Shown piece by piece: positions 18,028 through 27,390 of a DNA stretch of 36,863 bases. The stretch is from Methanobacteriaceae archaeon (GTDB taxonomy: Archaea > Methanobacteriota > Methanobacteria > Methanobacteriales > Methanobacteriaceae), in assembly GCA_023249725.1 (NCBI GenBank), contig JAHFBZ010000012.1:1-36863 (forward strand), written 5' to 3'. Below the pieces are notes generated by a model. That model was not told the DNA's origin. It ran no database searches and saw only the letters and a program-made list of their open reading frames with translations. The position numbers were made by a program, and so were the translations under genes. Position 1 is the stretch's first letter, and each line of letters starts with the position of its first letter.

Positions 18028-20222
18028 ATGGTGAAGGCAAATTTACTGGTAGTAGAAGATGAAGTTATCACTGCTATGGATTTAGAAGAAAAGCTGGGGT
18101 AAATGGGATATAATGTACTTAAAATAGCTTCTTCTGGTGAGGATGCTATTAAATTTGCGGCTGAAATTCGTCCTGATTTGGTTTTAATGGATATAATTCT
18201 AAAGGGAAACATAACTGGTACCGAAGCTGCTGAGAAGATAAATTCTCTGGAGATACCAGTAATTTTTTTAACGGCATATAGTGATGATAAAACACTCGTA
18301 AATGCTAAAAAAAGTAGTCCTTATGGTTACATTGTTAAACCCTATGACAGCCCGGTTCTGGAAGTAAGTATCGAATCTGCTCTTAAAAAATATGCCTCAG
18401 ATCAAAAAGAAATGGATCGAGTACGGCTAAAAGCAATTGAAGAACCACAATCTAATAAAAATGAAAAAGTTGGGCCGGATTCTAAATCATTAGAAAATTC
18501 TCCATTAGAAAGCCAAGAAACTAAATTAATGATAGTGGAAGATGAATTTATTACTTCTATGGATTTAAATGATAAATTAGATGAAATGGGATATAATGTA
18601 GTTAATATGGCTGCATCAGGATATCAGGCGGTTGAAAGGGCCAAAAAATTCAATCCAGATGTTTTTTTAATGGATATAGTTCTTCAAGGAGATATGGATG
18701 GTATTGAAGCTGCAGATAAGATAGGACAGTTAGGAATACCTGTGATTTTTTTAACAGCACATGCCGATAAAGAAACGGTGGAAACTGCTCTAAAAACAGC
18801 TCCTTATGGTTATATGATAAAGCCATTTGATGAAGATAAGCTTCACAGCACAGTGGAAATGGTATTGGGAAAGAAAAGGTCTGAAAAAGTCAAATATGAA
18901 AAATTAGGCGCTAAAATAAGTTCTAAACAAGATGAATTGAAGATGGAAAAAACAGGAGTCTTTTTTGTTTCTGCAATTTTTATATCTCTGGCTGCTTATG
19001 GCTTCATAATTAAAGATATGACTTGGTTGGCCTATTTACTTTTTATTCCGGCATGCTATAACATTTTTTTATGCATTATAAGCTTAAAAAAACAAGAAAA
19101 ACCTACTGAATTCGACAATCCACCTATGGTCAGTATTCTGATTCCAGCCCACAATGAGGAACATACTATTGAAAGATGTGTCATGTCTCTTTCTGAAATG
19201 GATTACTATTTAAATGGAGAAAAGAATTTTGAAATAATTGTTATAAATGATGGTTCTACTGATGACACGGGAAAATTACTGGAAAATCTAAAAAATAAGG
19301 TTGATTGCTTGCGTATTGTCACTAGAAGACCTCCTAGATCAGGTAAGGGTAAAGGTTACGTTTTAAATGACGGAGTTAAAATTGCCAGAGGGGAAGCTAT
19401 TGCTGTTTTGATGCAGATTCACGGGTTGATAGTGATTTTTTAAAGAAGATCATTCCTTATCTTAATGAAGATAATGTGGTAGGTGTTCAATCACGGGTTA
19501 GAATGTATAATAAAGATAGAAATCTTCTTACAGCTATGCAGGAAGCTGAATTTGCCATATTTGGTAATGTAATATTGAGGTCCCGCGATATCATGGGTAA
19601 AAATGGATTTTTAGGAGGTAATGGCCAAATAACCACCCGAAAAGTCATGGAAGAAATTGAGGGATGGGATGGCTTTGCTGTGACTGAAGATCTGAATTTA
19701 AGCATTAAGCTAATGTTAAAAGGTTATAAAATCCGTTACTGTGCTGAGGCAGAAGTTTGGCAGGAAGCAGTTCCTTTTTGGAGGCCATTTTTCCGTCAAA
19801 GAGTCAGATGGGCCACTGGAAACTTGGAAACTCTTTTTGTATATTTGGCTCCTATAATTGATGCAGATATTCCAATTTATAAAAAGATAGATTCCATACA
19901 GTATCTTTTCTTCCTTCTATTCATTGCCTTTGTGATGTTAGGATATATAGTAGTTATTTTAGATTTTGGATTGATATATTCTATAAAAGTAAATATTCCA
20001 TTCGCTATTGGATTACTATCCACTGCTGCATTTTTTCCAGGAGCTATACTCGGAATTTACCGGGATAAAGGGCGTGGAATTTTTAGTGCAGTTTTCACAT
20101 CCATAAAATATTGGGCCTATTGCCTATATTTGATACCCTTGTTTTTTGCGTCTTTTGTGCATATGATTACTCGTAAAGACAGAACCTGGGCAAAAACGGA
20201 TCACAGTGGAGATGAGGAATAA
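18028..20222 (+). pseudogene. Receiver-receiver-GT2 synthase fusion, disrupted
   Basis: Restored, this gene encodes about 731 residues. It starts at ATG 18028 with GGGG six bases upstream. Receiver 1 (VVEDEVITAMD, phospho-Asp in VLMDIIL) is cut by TAA at 18100-18102, where receiver 2 has Glu in KLDEMGYNV; an ATG follows the stop directly. Receiver 2 spans about residues 168-290. Two membrane segments lead into a family 2 glycosyltransferase: SILIPAHNEEH, VINDGSTDDTG, a DAD metal motif, GGNG, TEDLNLS and QRVRW, the set seen in processive synthases of the cellulose or poly-GlcNAc type; membrane helices follow. A one-base loss in the T run at 19406-19409 breaks the frame exactly before DAD. Outside these two lesions the sequence is well preserved. 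It is either a recently broken gene or an intact one with sequencing errors. Confidence 0.85.
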
Positions 20223-20450
20223 TTATACTTGTATCTTAAATTAATGAATAAAAATAAAATTAGATATTATGTAAATTTTAAAAAAATAATATTTACTTAA
20301 TTAAAAAAACTTTCTTAAAGACTATAATTTGTCAAATATCAATTGGAGTATATTAATTAAAAATAGCAATATTAATTAAATAGATAAATAAATTATAATT
20401 ATTTATTATAATTACATAAAATAGCCTTATTTATTAAAAGGAGAAAAAAT

Positions 20451-21152
20451 ATGAGTTTTCTTAATCCCGATGTTAAAGATGTGAGTCCTCTGCAGAGAAA
20501 TTTGCAGATGATTATGAGAATATTTCTATTGATTTCAGGTATCTATATTTTAATTTTCGGTGGCGCAAATGGTGCCGAGAGGATATTTGGTTTGTTAATT
20601 TTAATCTCTCTGGCCATAATTAATGCCCCTGCCTTTTTTACAGGCAATCATATTAGAGCCATCCCCATAGAAATTGAACTATTGTTACTTTGTATGGTTC
20701 TTTTTGAGTTAGTAGGTGGTGATGCTTTAGGCCTCTATGTAAAATTACCGCACTATGATAATTTCATGCACTTCATGCTACCTCTTTATGTGGCCTTGAT
20801 TGGTATGATGTTGGTTTATACTGCTTATTTCTTTGGAAAACTAAAAGCTTCACTTTCAGTAATGGCGGGTATAATTGTTTTACTCACCATTGGCCTGGGA
20901 GGAGTTTTAGAGATGGGAGAATATACCTATGATACTTATCTAGCTGATGGACCTATAGGTGCGATTACTGGAAACACTCAGATGCAGGGTTCACCTACCC
21001 AGGACCCACTGGATGATACTATGAACGATCTCTTTACTGATACAGCAGGAGCTATTGTGGGGGCCTTGATTGGTGTATTGTTAATCCGTCGATATGAGAA
21101 AGAAGGTGGGCACTGGAAAGTGGCCGATGGGATTTCTAAAATGGGTGGATAG
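20451..21152 (+). CDS. Multi-pass membrane protein, DUF2238/YjdF-like
   Basis: 233 residues with about six hydrophobic segments. Conserved polar motifs lie between helices: PHYDNFMHF near residue 101, EMGEYTYD near 152, and DPLDDTMNDLFTDTAGAIVG near 185-205. This His/Asp/Glu pattern followed by a small-residue helix resembles DUF2238 (YjdF) and VanZ-like membrane proteins; the exact family is uncertain. Function unknown. The ATG has AAGGAG eight bases before it. It is a single gene with spacers on both sides. The N-terminal about 18 residues are hydrophilic and probably cytoplasmic. Confidence 0.72.
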   Translation: MSFLNPDVKDVSPLQRNLQMIMRIFLLISGIYILIFGGANGAERIFGLLILISLAIINAPAFFTGNHIRAIPIEIELLLLCMVLFELVGGDALGLYVKLPHYDNFMHFMLPLYVALIGMMLVYTAYFFGKLKASLSVMAGIIVLLTIGLGGVLEMGEYTYDTYLADGPIGAITGNTQMQGSPTQDPLDDTMNDLFTDTAGAIVGALIGVLLIRRYEKEGGHWKVADGISKMGG

Positions 21153-21221
21153 TTTAAATTTAAATAGATCCATTCATTTTTTTATTTTAAGAATTTAAAA
21201 AGATTAAAAAAATAGATCAAG

Positions 21222-21345
21222 ATATTTATTTTAAAAAATTTTTTAATTTTATTTTAATAAATAATTATTCTCATTATTCAATTAAAGATTCCATAGGTAA
21301 TATTTGAGCCAAAGGGGAATTCGATTCTACTACTTTATTCTAATT
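21222..21345 (-). pseudogene. Relic of a second nitroreductase gene copy
   Basis: Two parts are fused. Bases about 21222-21279 match the sequence just after the intact nitroreductase gene (about 22447-22504) at about 53 of 58 positions. Bases about 21280-21340 match 22849-22909 inside that gene; read on the minus strand they encode VVESNSPLAQILPMESLI, against LVDSNSPLAQVLPMESLI in the intact protein. The roughly 340 bases that lie between these parts in the intact copy are missing. Many differences are at third codon positions, so the copy diverged while still coding before it was lost. The rest of the 21153-21498 spacer shows nothing else I can name. Confidence 0.8.
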
Positions 21346-21498
21346 GAATTCTTTGGATAATAGTCCATTATTTCCATGGTTTATGAAATATCAAAGTAAC
21401 TTATTAGAAACTCATAAATATACGGTAAAACTAAGTATTTTATAATAAAACTATTGAAATGCAGGAATCATGATAAATAGCAATAATGAGAGATACTC

Positions 21499-22380
21499 AT
21501 GAATGAAAATAATTACTACAAAAAAGTTAGGAATATCCTTATTTTTATCCTTTTTTTGAATTTGGCAGTTTCTATGATCAAACTGGCTTATGGGTGGTAT
21601 ACTAATTCTTTGAGTATAGTATCTGACGGGTTTCATTCCATGTTTGACGGAGTTTCTAATGTAGTAGGTATTGTAGGAATAATGATTGCAGCTAGGCCAC
21701 CTGACTCTGAACATCCTTATGGGCACGGTAAGTTTGAAACTTTGGCTTCTTTGGGCATAGCCGTTTTATTGTTTTTCGTTTGTTTTGAAATATTTCAATC
21801 GGCCATAAACCGGTTTTTCAATCCCTCAACGCCGGATATCACCACATTAAGTTTTTTAGTTATGGGAATTACCATTGCCATTAATATATGGGTTTCATGG
21901 TATGAAAATAGGCAGGGTAAAAAATTAGGCAGCACCATACTAATCGCAGATTCATTACATACCCGAAGTGATATTTATGCATCTATAGCTGTTATTTTTG
22001 GCTTCATAATGATTAAATTAGGTTATGTGATGGCAGACCCTATTATTGCTATTTTAATCGCATTATTAATTGCCCGTGCGGGAATAACGATTATTATCAA
22101 TAGTTCAGAAATTTTAATGGATAAAGCACCTTTAGATAAAGAATCCATTCGAAAAATAGTTATTTCTGTAAAAAATGTAAAAGATTGTCATAAAATAAGA
22201 ACTCGAGGACCAGCTTCTTGTATTTTTGTGGATTTGCACATTGTTATGGAACCAGGTTTTACATTGGAAGAAGCACACGATGTTGCCCATAAAGTGGAAA
22301 ATGAGCTTAAGATTTCTATAACTGGTATAAACGATGTCACGGTTCATGTAGATCCATGCAAAGAAACTTCAAAGTTATAA
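21499..22380 (+). CDS. Cation diffusion facilitator (CDF) transporter
   Basis: A 293-residue membrane exporter of divalent metal ions driven by proton exchange. About six membrane helices fill residues 12-205. The transport-site residues are visible in helix 2 (SDGFHSMFD, H46 and D50) and helix 5 (ADSLHTRSD, H154 and D158), the His-Asp/His-Asp set usually linked to zinc, though D43 and D151 also fit the general family pattern. GHGKFE follows helix 2. The C-terminal cytoplasmic domain (210-293) contains HKIRTRGP and DLHIVMEPG, the usual metallochaperone-like fold. Ribosome binding is weak (GAGAGAT). It sits between a relic and an intact copy of a nitroreductase gene, so it may have been caught in a local duplication. 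Confidence 0.93.
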   Translation: MNENNYYKKVRNILIFILFLNLAVSMIKLAYGWYTNSLSIVSDGFHSMFDGVSNVVGIVGIMIAARPPDSEHPYGHGKFETLASLGIAVLLFFVCFEIFQSAINRFFNPSTPDITTLSFLVMGITIAINIWVSWYENRQGKKLGSTILIADSLHTRSDIYASIAVIFGFIMIKLGYVMADPIIAILIALLIARAGITIIINSSEILMDKAPLDKESIRKIVISVKNVKDCHKIRTRGPASCIFVDLHIVMEPGFTLEEAHDVAHKVENELKISITGINDVTVHVDPCKETSKL

Positions 22381-22533
22381 TGCTTATTTGGGATAAAATA
22401 GTATAAAATTAAACAGATTCAATTTAAAAATTAAAAATATATAAATATATTTATTTAAAAAAATTTTCTAATTTCATTTTAATAAAAAATTATTCTTATT
22501 ATTCTTATTATTTTTATTTCTCATTATTTTCCA

Positions 22534-23340
22534 TTAAATATATTTAACAGAGAGTTTTTCTCTTTTAGGAACTCTATAAAACGTACAATCAGGATATCCG
22601 ACCATTAAAGCCCCAATAAACAGTTCATTTTCTTTTAATCCTAAAAATTCTCTAATTGGTTCGTAATCAGAGGCCATCTTTAAAAAACCAGCCCAACAAG
22701 AACCTAAATCAAATGAAGGCAAGGCCAGTTCTAAATGGCTAAGGGCAATAACTCCATCAGTCACTGCACTACCTTGATCATCTTGGGCTTTAGCAATAAA
22801 AACATGTGGTGAGCCTCTTAAAATAGGATCTGATCCAGTTTTTGAAACTTTAATTAAAGATTCCATAGGCAATACTTGGGCTAAAGGTGAATTCGAGTCT
22901 ACTAATTTTTCCATCCATCGAATACAAAGTCCGGCCAGAACTTTCACTTTTTCTGGGTCTTCAATGATTATCCAGTTAATAGGTTGTTGATTGACTCCTG
23001 ATGGGGCAAAACGGACAATATCCATAATTTCTTCAATTGTTTTTCGAGGAATGGTATTCTTTTTGTAGTTTCTAATTGATCTGCGGTTCCGCATGTAGTT
23101 CCCCATATCTTCCGGGGAGATTTCAGAGGAAATATTTATTAAAGGAGGTTCTAAATTAGGCCCAGATATATTAATGGCTCCTTCCGAACATCCTGCTTCG
23201 CAGTGGCCACAACTAGAACAAGAAGTTTCAGGTATTGTTTGAGGATAATTATTAATCATTTCTACATGGCCCAAGGGGCAGTTAGAGACACAGCTTCCAC
23301 AGGAATTACATTTGCTTTGATCTAGATTGAATTGGGACAT
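22534..23340 (-). CDS. Ferredoxin-nitroreductase fusion protein
   Basis: 268 residues. Two [4Fe-4S] motifs open the protein: C11-x2-C14-x2-C17-x3-C21 and C41-x2-C44-x2-C47-x3-C51. Residues about 82-268 are a nitroreductase-type flavoprotein: RRSIRNYKK binds FMN phosphate, FAPSGVNQQP and GSPHVFIAKA follow, and GSCWAGFLKMA and VGYPDCTFYRVPKR form the end. The architecture is common in anaerobic archaea and clostridia; the enzymes pass electrons from clusters to FMN, but substrates are rarely known. The length is typical and no lesion is seen. GAGATGA precedes the ATG. A decayed paralogous piece lies at 21222-21345. Confidence 0.93.
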   Translation of the reverse strand: MSQFNLDQSKCNSCGSCVSNCPLGHVEMINNYPQTIPETSCSSCGHCEAGCSEGAINISGPNLEPPLINISSEISPEDMGNYMRNRRSIRNYKKNTIPRKTIEEIMDIVRFAPSGVNQQPINWIIIEDPEKVKVLAGLCIRWMEKLVDSNSPLAQVLPMESLIKVSKTGSDPILRGSPHVFIAKAQDDQGSAVTDGVIALSHLELALPSFDLGSCWAGFLKMASDYEPIREFLGLKENELFIGALMVGYPDCTFYRVPKREKLSVKYI

Positions 23341-23635
23341 TTTTTCATCTCGAATTTAGTTATTGAGTAAAGTGATTATATTAATATCTAATATTATGTA
23401 AATTAAATACTAACTTTTATTTTTTTAATTTAAGCATTATGATTTGATATATTTCTAAAGTTTTATATGAAATTATTAGAATAATCTTTGAAAAATAGGG
23501 AAAAACCATATATTAATTAAAAATAATTTTTGCTTGGTTTAAATTAAAATTATAATAATTTAATTAGAATGAATAATAAATGGTAAATAACTACATGAAA
23601 TGTATTTAAAATAAACTATAATGACTATAATAATA
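23341..23635. other. Intergenic spacer, nothing identified
   Basis: About 295 AT-rich bases between the nitroreductase start and the structured element near 23639. It should contain the nitroreductase promoter (transcribed leftward). I see no gene, repeat or clear box. Confidence 0.5.
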
Positions 23636-23638
23636 GAT

Positions 23639-23671
23639 GAGGAGAGTTACCCTCCTTAAAGGAAAGTCCTC
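23639..23671 (-). other. G/C-rich alternative hairpins downstream of the 30-residue gene
   Basis: An island of G and C in very AT-rich surroundings. GAGGA at 23639-23643 pairs with TCCTC at 23667-23671; inside, AGGAG at 23640-23644 can pair with CTCCT at 23652-23656, and TCCTTAAAGGA at 23653-23663 is a further small hairpin. These pairings exclude each other. It lies 19 bases after the stop of the small basic gene on the minus strand, so it could be its 3' end structure. No T-run follows, so a simple terminator is not shown. Confidence 0.4.
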
Positions 23672-23689
23672 TGCAAATTAATTTATAAA

Positions 23690-23782
23690 CTAATGCTTAA
23701 CTCCTCTTCCTCTTTTACTTCCAGCTTTCCTGTATCGGGATTTTGGTCTGGTTCTTTTATTGGTTCCTTTGACTTTGGACAT
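23690..23782 (-). CDS. 30-residue, highly basic small protein
   Basis: A very short gene. It has a perfect GGAGGTGA ribosome binding site with seven bases to the ATG, the best in the window. The 30-residue product starts MSKVKGTNKRTRPK and ends GSKRGRGVKH; 13 of 30 residues are Lys or Arg and none is acidic. Size and composition resemble tiny ribosomal proteins such as bacterial Thx or eL41, but I see no sequence match that proves this. It is likely an RNA-binding, ribosome-associated peptide. It stands alone in a 950-base spacer, with a G/C-rich folded element after its stop codon. Confidence 0.75.
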   Translation of the reverse strand: MSKVKGTNKRTRPKSRYRKAGSKRGRGVKH

Positions 23783-24263
23783 ATTTTCACCTCCAAATTA
23801 TTAATTTTATTATTTATTTAAGAGCATGAATCTAAATTTAATTGAACACACTCAATTTGATTTTAACGTGAATATGATATTTCAACGTTTATTATTAATT
23901 AGCGATTAAGGAAATTAATATTTGCTTTAACACGCCAATATTTGTTCTTTGATATCTTTTTTAATAATTACTTATATACTTTACCTATTTGCTTTTAAAT
24001 AGCCATACATAAGAAGTTTAAGGGTAGGATATAATAAATTCAAATTTAAAAATTTAATCATTCCTTACTTATCATATGTCTATAATTTACTTATCTTAAA
24101 AGGATTACCTTGTTAGGATTGCTTATCCATTATTTAATAAAAAACTACTTAATAAAAATATTTTTTAAAATAATTATCAGTATTTCATTAATTTTAGTAA
24201 TTATTAAAAAAGAATTTGTATTTAATTTAATTTTTTTATATTAATTATTGTTTTAATCGTTTT
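23783..24263. other. Intergenic spacer, nothing identified
   Basis: About 480 AT-rich bases between the small basic gene and the 3' end of acetyl-CoA synthetase. It should carry the promoter of the small gene near its left end. No open frame with a ribosome binding site was found on either strand. Confidence 0.5.
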
Positions 24264-24299
24264 AAAAAACTGAATATGTTATTTAAATAAATATTCAGT
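24264..24299 (-). terminator. Hairpin plus T-run terminator of acs
   Basis: On the minus strand ACTGAATAT and ATATTCAGT form a perfect 9-base-pair inverted repeat around a 13-base loop (itself containing the palindrome TTATTTAAATAA), followed directly by a T run. The acs stop codon TGA lies in the left arm. This has the form of a bacterial intrinsic terminator, which is uncommon in archaea. Confidence 0.75.
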
Positions 24300-26199
24300 C
24301 TTCTAAGGTGGAAGTATCACCTAAATCTTCTCCTTCTTCCTGAGCTCTTAAAATACGCCTCATTATTTTTCCACTTCGGGTTTTAGGAAGTTTATCAACC
24401 TGTTGTATTTCTCCTAAAACTGCTACTGGCCCTAACTCATAGCGAACGTGTTTTTGCAGGTTTTCAATAAGCTTAGTATTTAATTGATAACCTTCTTTCA
24501 ATATAATGAATGATTTAATAACCTGTCCTTTAATAGGATCGGATTTACCAATTACGGCACATTCTACAACAGCCGGATGAGAAACAAAGGCAGATTCTAC
24601 TTCTGAGGTTCCAACACGGTGGCCGGCAATATTCAGTACATCATCAGAGCGGCCTTGTATCCATATATATCCATCTTCATCTTTTCGAGCAATGTCTCCT
24701 GCATGGTAAACTCCACCAGGTATTTTATTCCAGTAGACATCAATATAACGTTTTTCATCCTTATAAAGGGTTCTAAACATGGCTGGCCATGGTTTTTTAA
24801 TTACTAGATATCCTCCTTTGCCTGGAGCAACAGGATCTCCATTTTCATCCACCACATCTGCATCAATACCAGGAAGTGGAAGAGTTGGTGTACCTGGTTT
24901 AAGAGGAGATATTGGTAGTGGAGCAATCATATGCATTCCAGTTTCAGTTTGCCACCAGGTATCCATTATTGGGGTCTTTTCTTTTCCTACATTTTTATAT
25001 AACCACATCCAGGCCTCTGGATTCATTGGTTCCCCAACACTACCTAATATTTTTAGTGAAGAAAGATTGTAAAGATTAGGATGCTTACTTCCATATCTCA
25101 TGAGGTGTCTAATGGCTGTTGGTGCGGTGTATAATTTAGTTACCCCGTACTTTTCTACAATTTTCCACCAGGCACCAGGATCTGGATAGTCTGGTGCTCC
25201 TTCATAAATCATCGTGGTGGTTCCCAAAAGTAGGGGGCCGTAAATAGCATAACTGTGGCCAGTGATCCAGCCAATATCGCCAGTACACCACCATAAATCT
25301 CCATCATGAATATCAAAGACGTTTTTCAAGGTGGTGGCCACACCCACCATGTATCCTGCCGTGGTGTGCAGAACTCCTTTTGGTTTTCCTGTACTTCCAG
25401 ATGTGTATAAGAGGAATAATGGGTCTTCAGCATCCATTTCTTCTACAGGGCATTCATCAGATTCACCATCAATTAAGGTATCATAGAATATTTCCCTACC
25501 ACTTAACTCTGATATGGTTATAGGGTTTCCGGCATGTTGAACTACCACTACAGCTTCAATGGTGGAACACTGTAAGAGGGCCTCATCAGCGATTTTTTTA
25601 AGGTCTATTATTTTTCCTCTGCGGTATGTTCCATCGGCAGTTATTAAAACCTTGGCATTAGAATCGTTCATTCTCTCTACAAATGCACCAACACTTAAAC
25701 CAGAATAGACAACGCTGTGTAAAGCTCCAATACGGGTACAGGCCAGCATGGATATTAAAAGTTCAGGACACATAGGCAGATACATAGAAACTGTATCTCC
25801 CTTTTTAATGCCAAGATTTTTTAAGGCATTGGCCATTTTATTTACTTCGCGGTAAAGCTCGTAATAGGTGAGTTTTCTCTCCTCTCCATTTTCATTAGCA
25901 TATAAAATGGCTACTTTGTTTCTTTTATCTGTAAAAACCCATCTATCAACTGCATTATAAGATAAATTAATTTTTCCATTGGTGAACCACTTGTAGAATG
26001 GCTTTTTGCTCTCATCAAGAACTTTATCCCATTTTTCAAACCATTCAAACTGTTCGGCTTTCTCAGACCAGTATTTTTCCAGGTCTTGACCCTTTTCAAT
26101 TTCGGCCTCCCAGTTTTTAACGTGAGCTTCTTCTACTATCCTATAATTGGCTTTAAAAACCCTTTTTTCATCTAGAAGAACTGAAGTATCTTTACTCAT
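24295..26199 (-). CDS. acs: Acetyl-CoA synthetase, AMP-forming
   Basis: 634 residues. The enzyme makes acetyl-CoA from acetate, ATP and CoA, so it allows acetate assimilation. The family signatures are complete: [11 protein letters not shown] (phosphate loop), [23 protein letters not shown], the [20 protein letters not shown] hinge region, and the catalytic lysine K611 in [11 protein letters not shown], the residue that is acetylated to control Acs in many organisms. Length is close to the usual 630-660. The reading frame is open from an ATG at 26214, but the GGTGGTGA ribosome binding site overlaps that codon and points to the ATG at 26199. A related CoA ligase for propionate is possible, though the motif set favours acetate. 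It stands alone with its own terminator. Confidence 0.93.
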   Translation of the reverse strand: MSKDTSVLLDEKRVFKANYRIVEEAHVKNWEAEIEKGQDLEKYWSEKAEQFEWFEKWDKVLDESKKPFYKWFTNGKINLSYNAVDRWVFTDKRNKVAILYANENGEERKLTYYELYREVNKMANALKNLGIKKGDTVSMYLPMCPELLISMLACTRIGALHSVVYSGLSVGAFVERMNDSNAKVLITADGTYRRGKIIDLKKIADEALLQCSTIEAVVVVQHAGNPITISELSGREIFYDTLIDGESDECPVEEMDAEDPLFLLYTSGSTGKPKGVLHTTAGYMVGVATTLKNVFDIHDGDLWWCTGDIGWITGHSYAIYGPLLLGTTTMIYEGAPDYPDPGAWWKIVEKYGVTKLYTAPTAIRHLMRYGSKHPNLYNLSSLKILGSVGEPMNPEAWMWLYKNVGKEKTPIMDTWWQTETGMHMIAPLPISPLKPGTPTLPLPGIDADVVDENGDPVAPGKGGYLVIKKPWPAMFRTLYKDEKRYIDVYWNKIPGGVYHAGDIARKDEDGYIWIQGRSDDVLNIAGHRVGTSEVESAFVSHPAVVECAVIGKSDPIKGQVIKSFIILKEGYQLNTKLIENLQKHVRYELGPVAVLGEIQQVDKLPKTRSGKIMRRILRAQEEGEDLGDTSTLED

Positions 26200-26285
26200 A
26201 TTATTCACCACCATTATTTAAAAATTAAGTAATACTTTTATTATTTTTTTACTTCCAACATTGAGAATATAAAGATACATTTTAG

Positions 26286-26297
26286 AATATATAAATT
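26286..26297 (-). promoter_or_regulatory. acs: Candidate TATA box for acs
   Basis: On the minus strand AATTTATATATT lies about 90 bases before the ATG and follows an A-rich stretch that could be a BRE. Transcription would start about 25 bases later, giving a leader of about 60 bases. Sequence judgement only. Confidence 0.35.
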
Positions 26298-26435
26298 TTT
26301 AGCAAATTTTGATCTTTTTTAAAAAATTTAATAAAAAATCCTTTCAAATTGAAAATAAATAAATTGGAATGATATTAATAAAATAAATGATTATTTAATT
26401 GATTAATAAGTACGGGTACAACATAATCTTTACAA

Positions 26436-27272
26436 TCAAAGTTCCAACTGGTCAACGGCAATTATAAAATCTTTTACTTGTTGTTTTATGGTATTGCTAG
26501 GATTGGCATATGCTTCATAAACAATTGCTGGCGTACCGTTTTTAATTATGGGAATAGTGCTATAAGCTGGACTACTAGGTTCGGGCATGGAGTAATAATA
26601 AAGCCACTTTAGACTCTTGGTCAGACTTTTTGCAACTTTTAAAGATGCATTATCACTAACTGGAACAAATGTAAATGATTTATCAATATAACGACCATTG
26701 GAAGCATGCACATCAATTACCAGGCTGTAATTATTTTTATTTACATCAGGAACTATATATTTGTAAGCCAGTTTCTGGCCATTCAATCGTCCTTGGGAGT
26801 AATCATAGGTTCCTTCGGTGACATTTATATAGTACATATAGTAGCAATTTTTCAGAGAGTTCGAATTTTCTCTTATATTTCCTATTGTTGCATTGTGTGA
26901 TCGAGATTCACGGGGATGTTGGCCCAGGATGTAGGCAATTTTCACTGTTGAATTAGGATTTCCATAGGGACCTTCTTTCGTAACAATACCCATAGAATCA
27001 TTTCCTAAGATTTCTTTACTGGGGATAATAATGGATGTAGTATTAGTTGCATTGGTGGTGGGGTGAATATTGTTGTATGGAACAAAAAAAGAGGCTAGGA
27101 ATACTGTAAAAATGGCTATAATAGCTATGATGCCCCATCGAGAAATTAATGGACAACTACCTGAGGGACAGGTTAATTTTTGATTATTATTGGTATTTTT
27201 ATTTAATAAATTAGACTTATTTGATTTTTTGAAATTTAATTTATCTTTGAGTTGCTTTAATTTGTCTCTCAA
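26436..27272 (-). CDS. Membrane-anchored putative zinc peptidase (M14/AspA-like)
   Basis: About 278 residues. A basic cytoplasmic N-terminus (1-45, many Lys and Asn, with CPSGSC) precedes one membrane helix at about 46-65, so the rest faces outward. The outer domain has H119-x2-E122 in GQHPRESRSHN, H189 in VIDVHASNG and E253 in AIVYEAY, the HxxE ... His ... Glu order of M14/succinylglutamate-desuccinylase-type zinc hydrolases. Sequons NAT, NTT, NST and NVT suggest N-glycosylation. The start is taken as TTG at 27272, eight bases after TTGG of a GGTGAT site; a TTG four codons earlier is possible but overlaps that site. A role in trimming pseudomurein peptides is attractive but is inference. Confidence 0.7.
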   Translation of the reverse strand: MRDKLKQLKDKLNFKKSNKSNLLNKNTNNNQKLTCPSGSCPLISRWGIIAIIAIFTVFLASFFVPYNNIHPTTNATNTTSIIIPSKEILGNDSMGIVTKEGPYGNPNSTVKIAYILGQHPRESRSHNATIGNIRENSNSLKNCYYMYYINVTEGTYDYSQGRLNGQKLAYKYIVPDVNKNNYSLVIDVHASNGRYIDKSFTFVPVSDNASLKVAKSLTKSLKWLYYYSMPEPSSPAYSTIPIIKNGTPAIVYEAYANPSNTIKQQVKDFIIAVDQLEL

Positions 27273-27390
27273 AAGTATCACCAATATACCAATAAAACCT
27301 TATTTAATATTATCTGAGTATTATATAAACTTATTTAAACATTTATTAAATAAAATATCTTAAAAATAAGTTAATCAATTAATAAACTTC

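Noticed and set aside
21222-22504. Composite transposon or insertion sequence around the CDF gene
   Set aside because: The flanking similarity is gene and 3' flank sequence, not terminal inverted repeats, and no transposase is present.
23636-23680. AGGAAAGTCC string resembling the conserved core of RNase P RNA
   Set aside because: The match is about ten bases, no other RNase P regions or long pairings surround it, and the downstream side is occupied by the small basic gene on the other strand.
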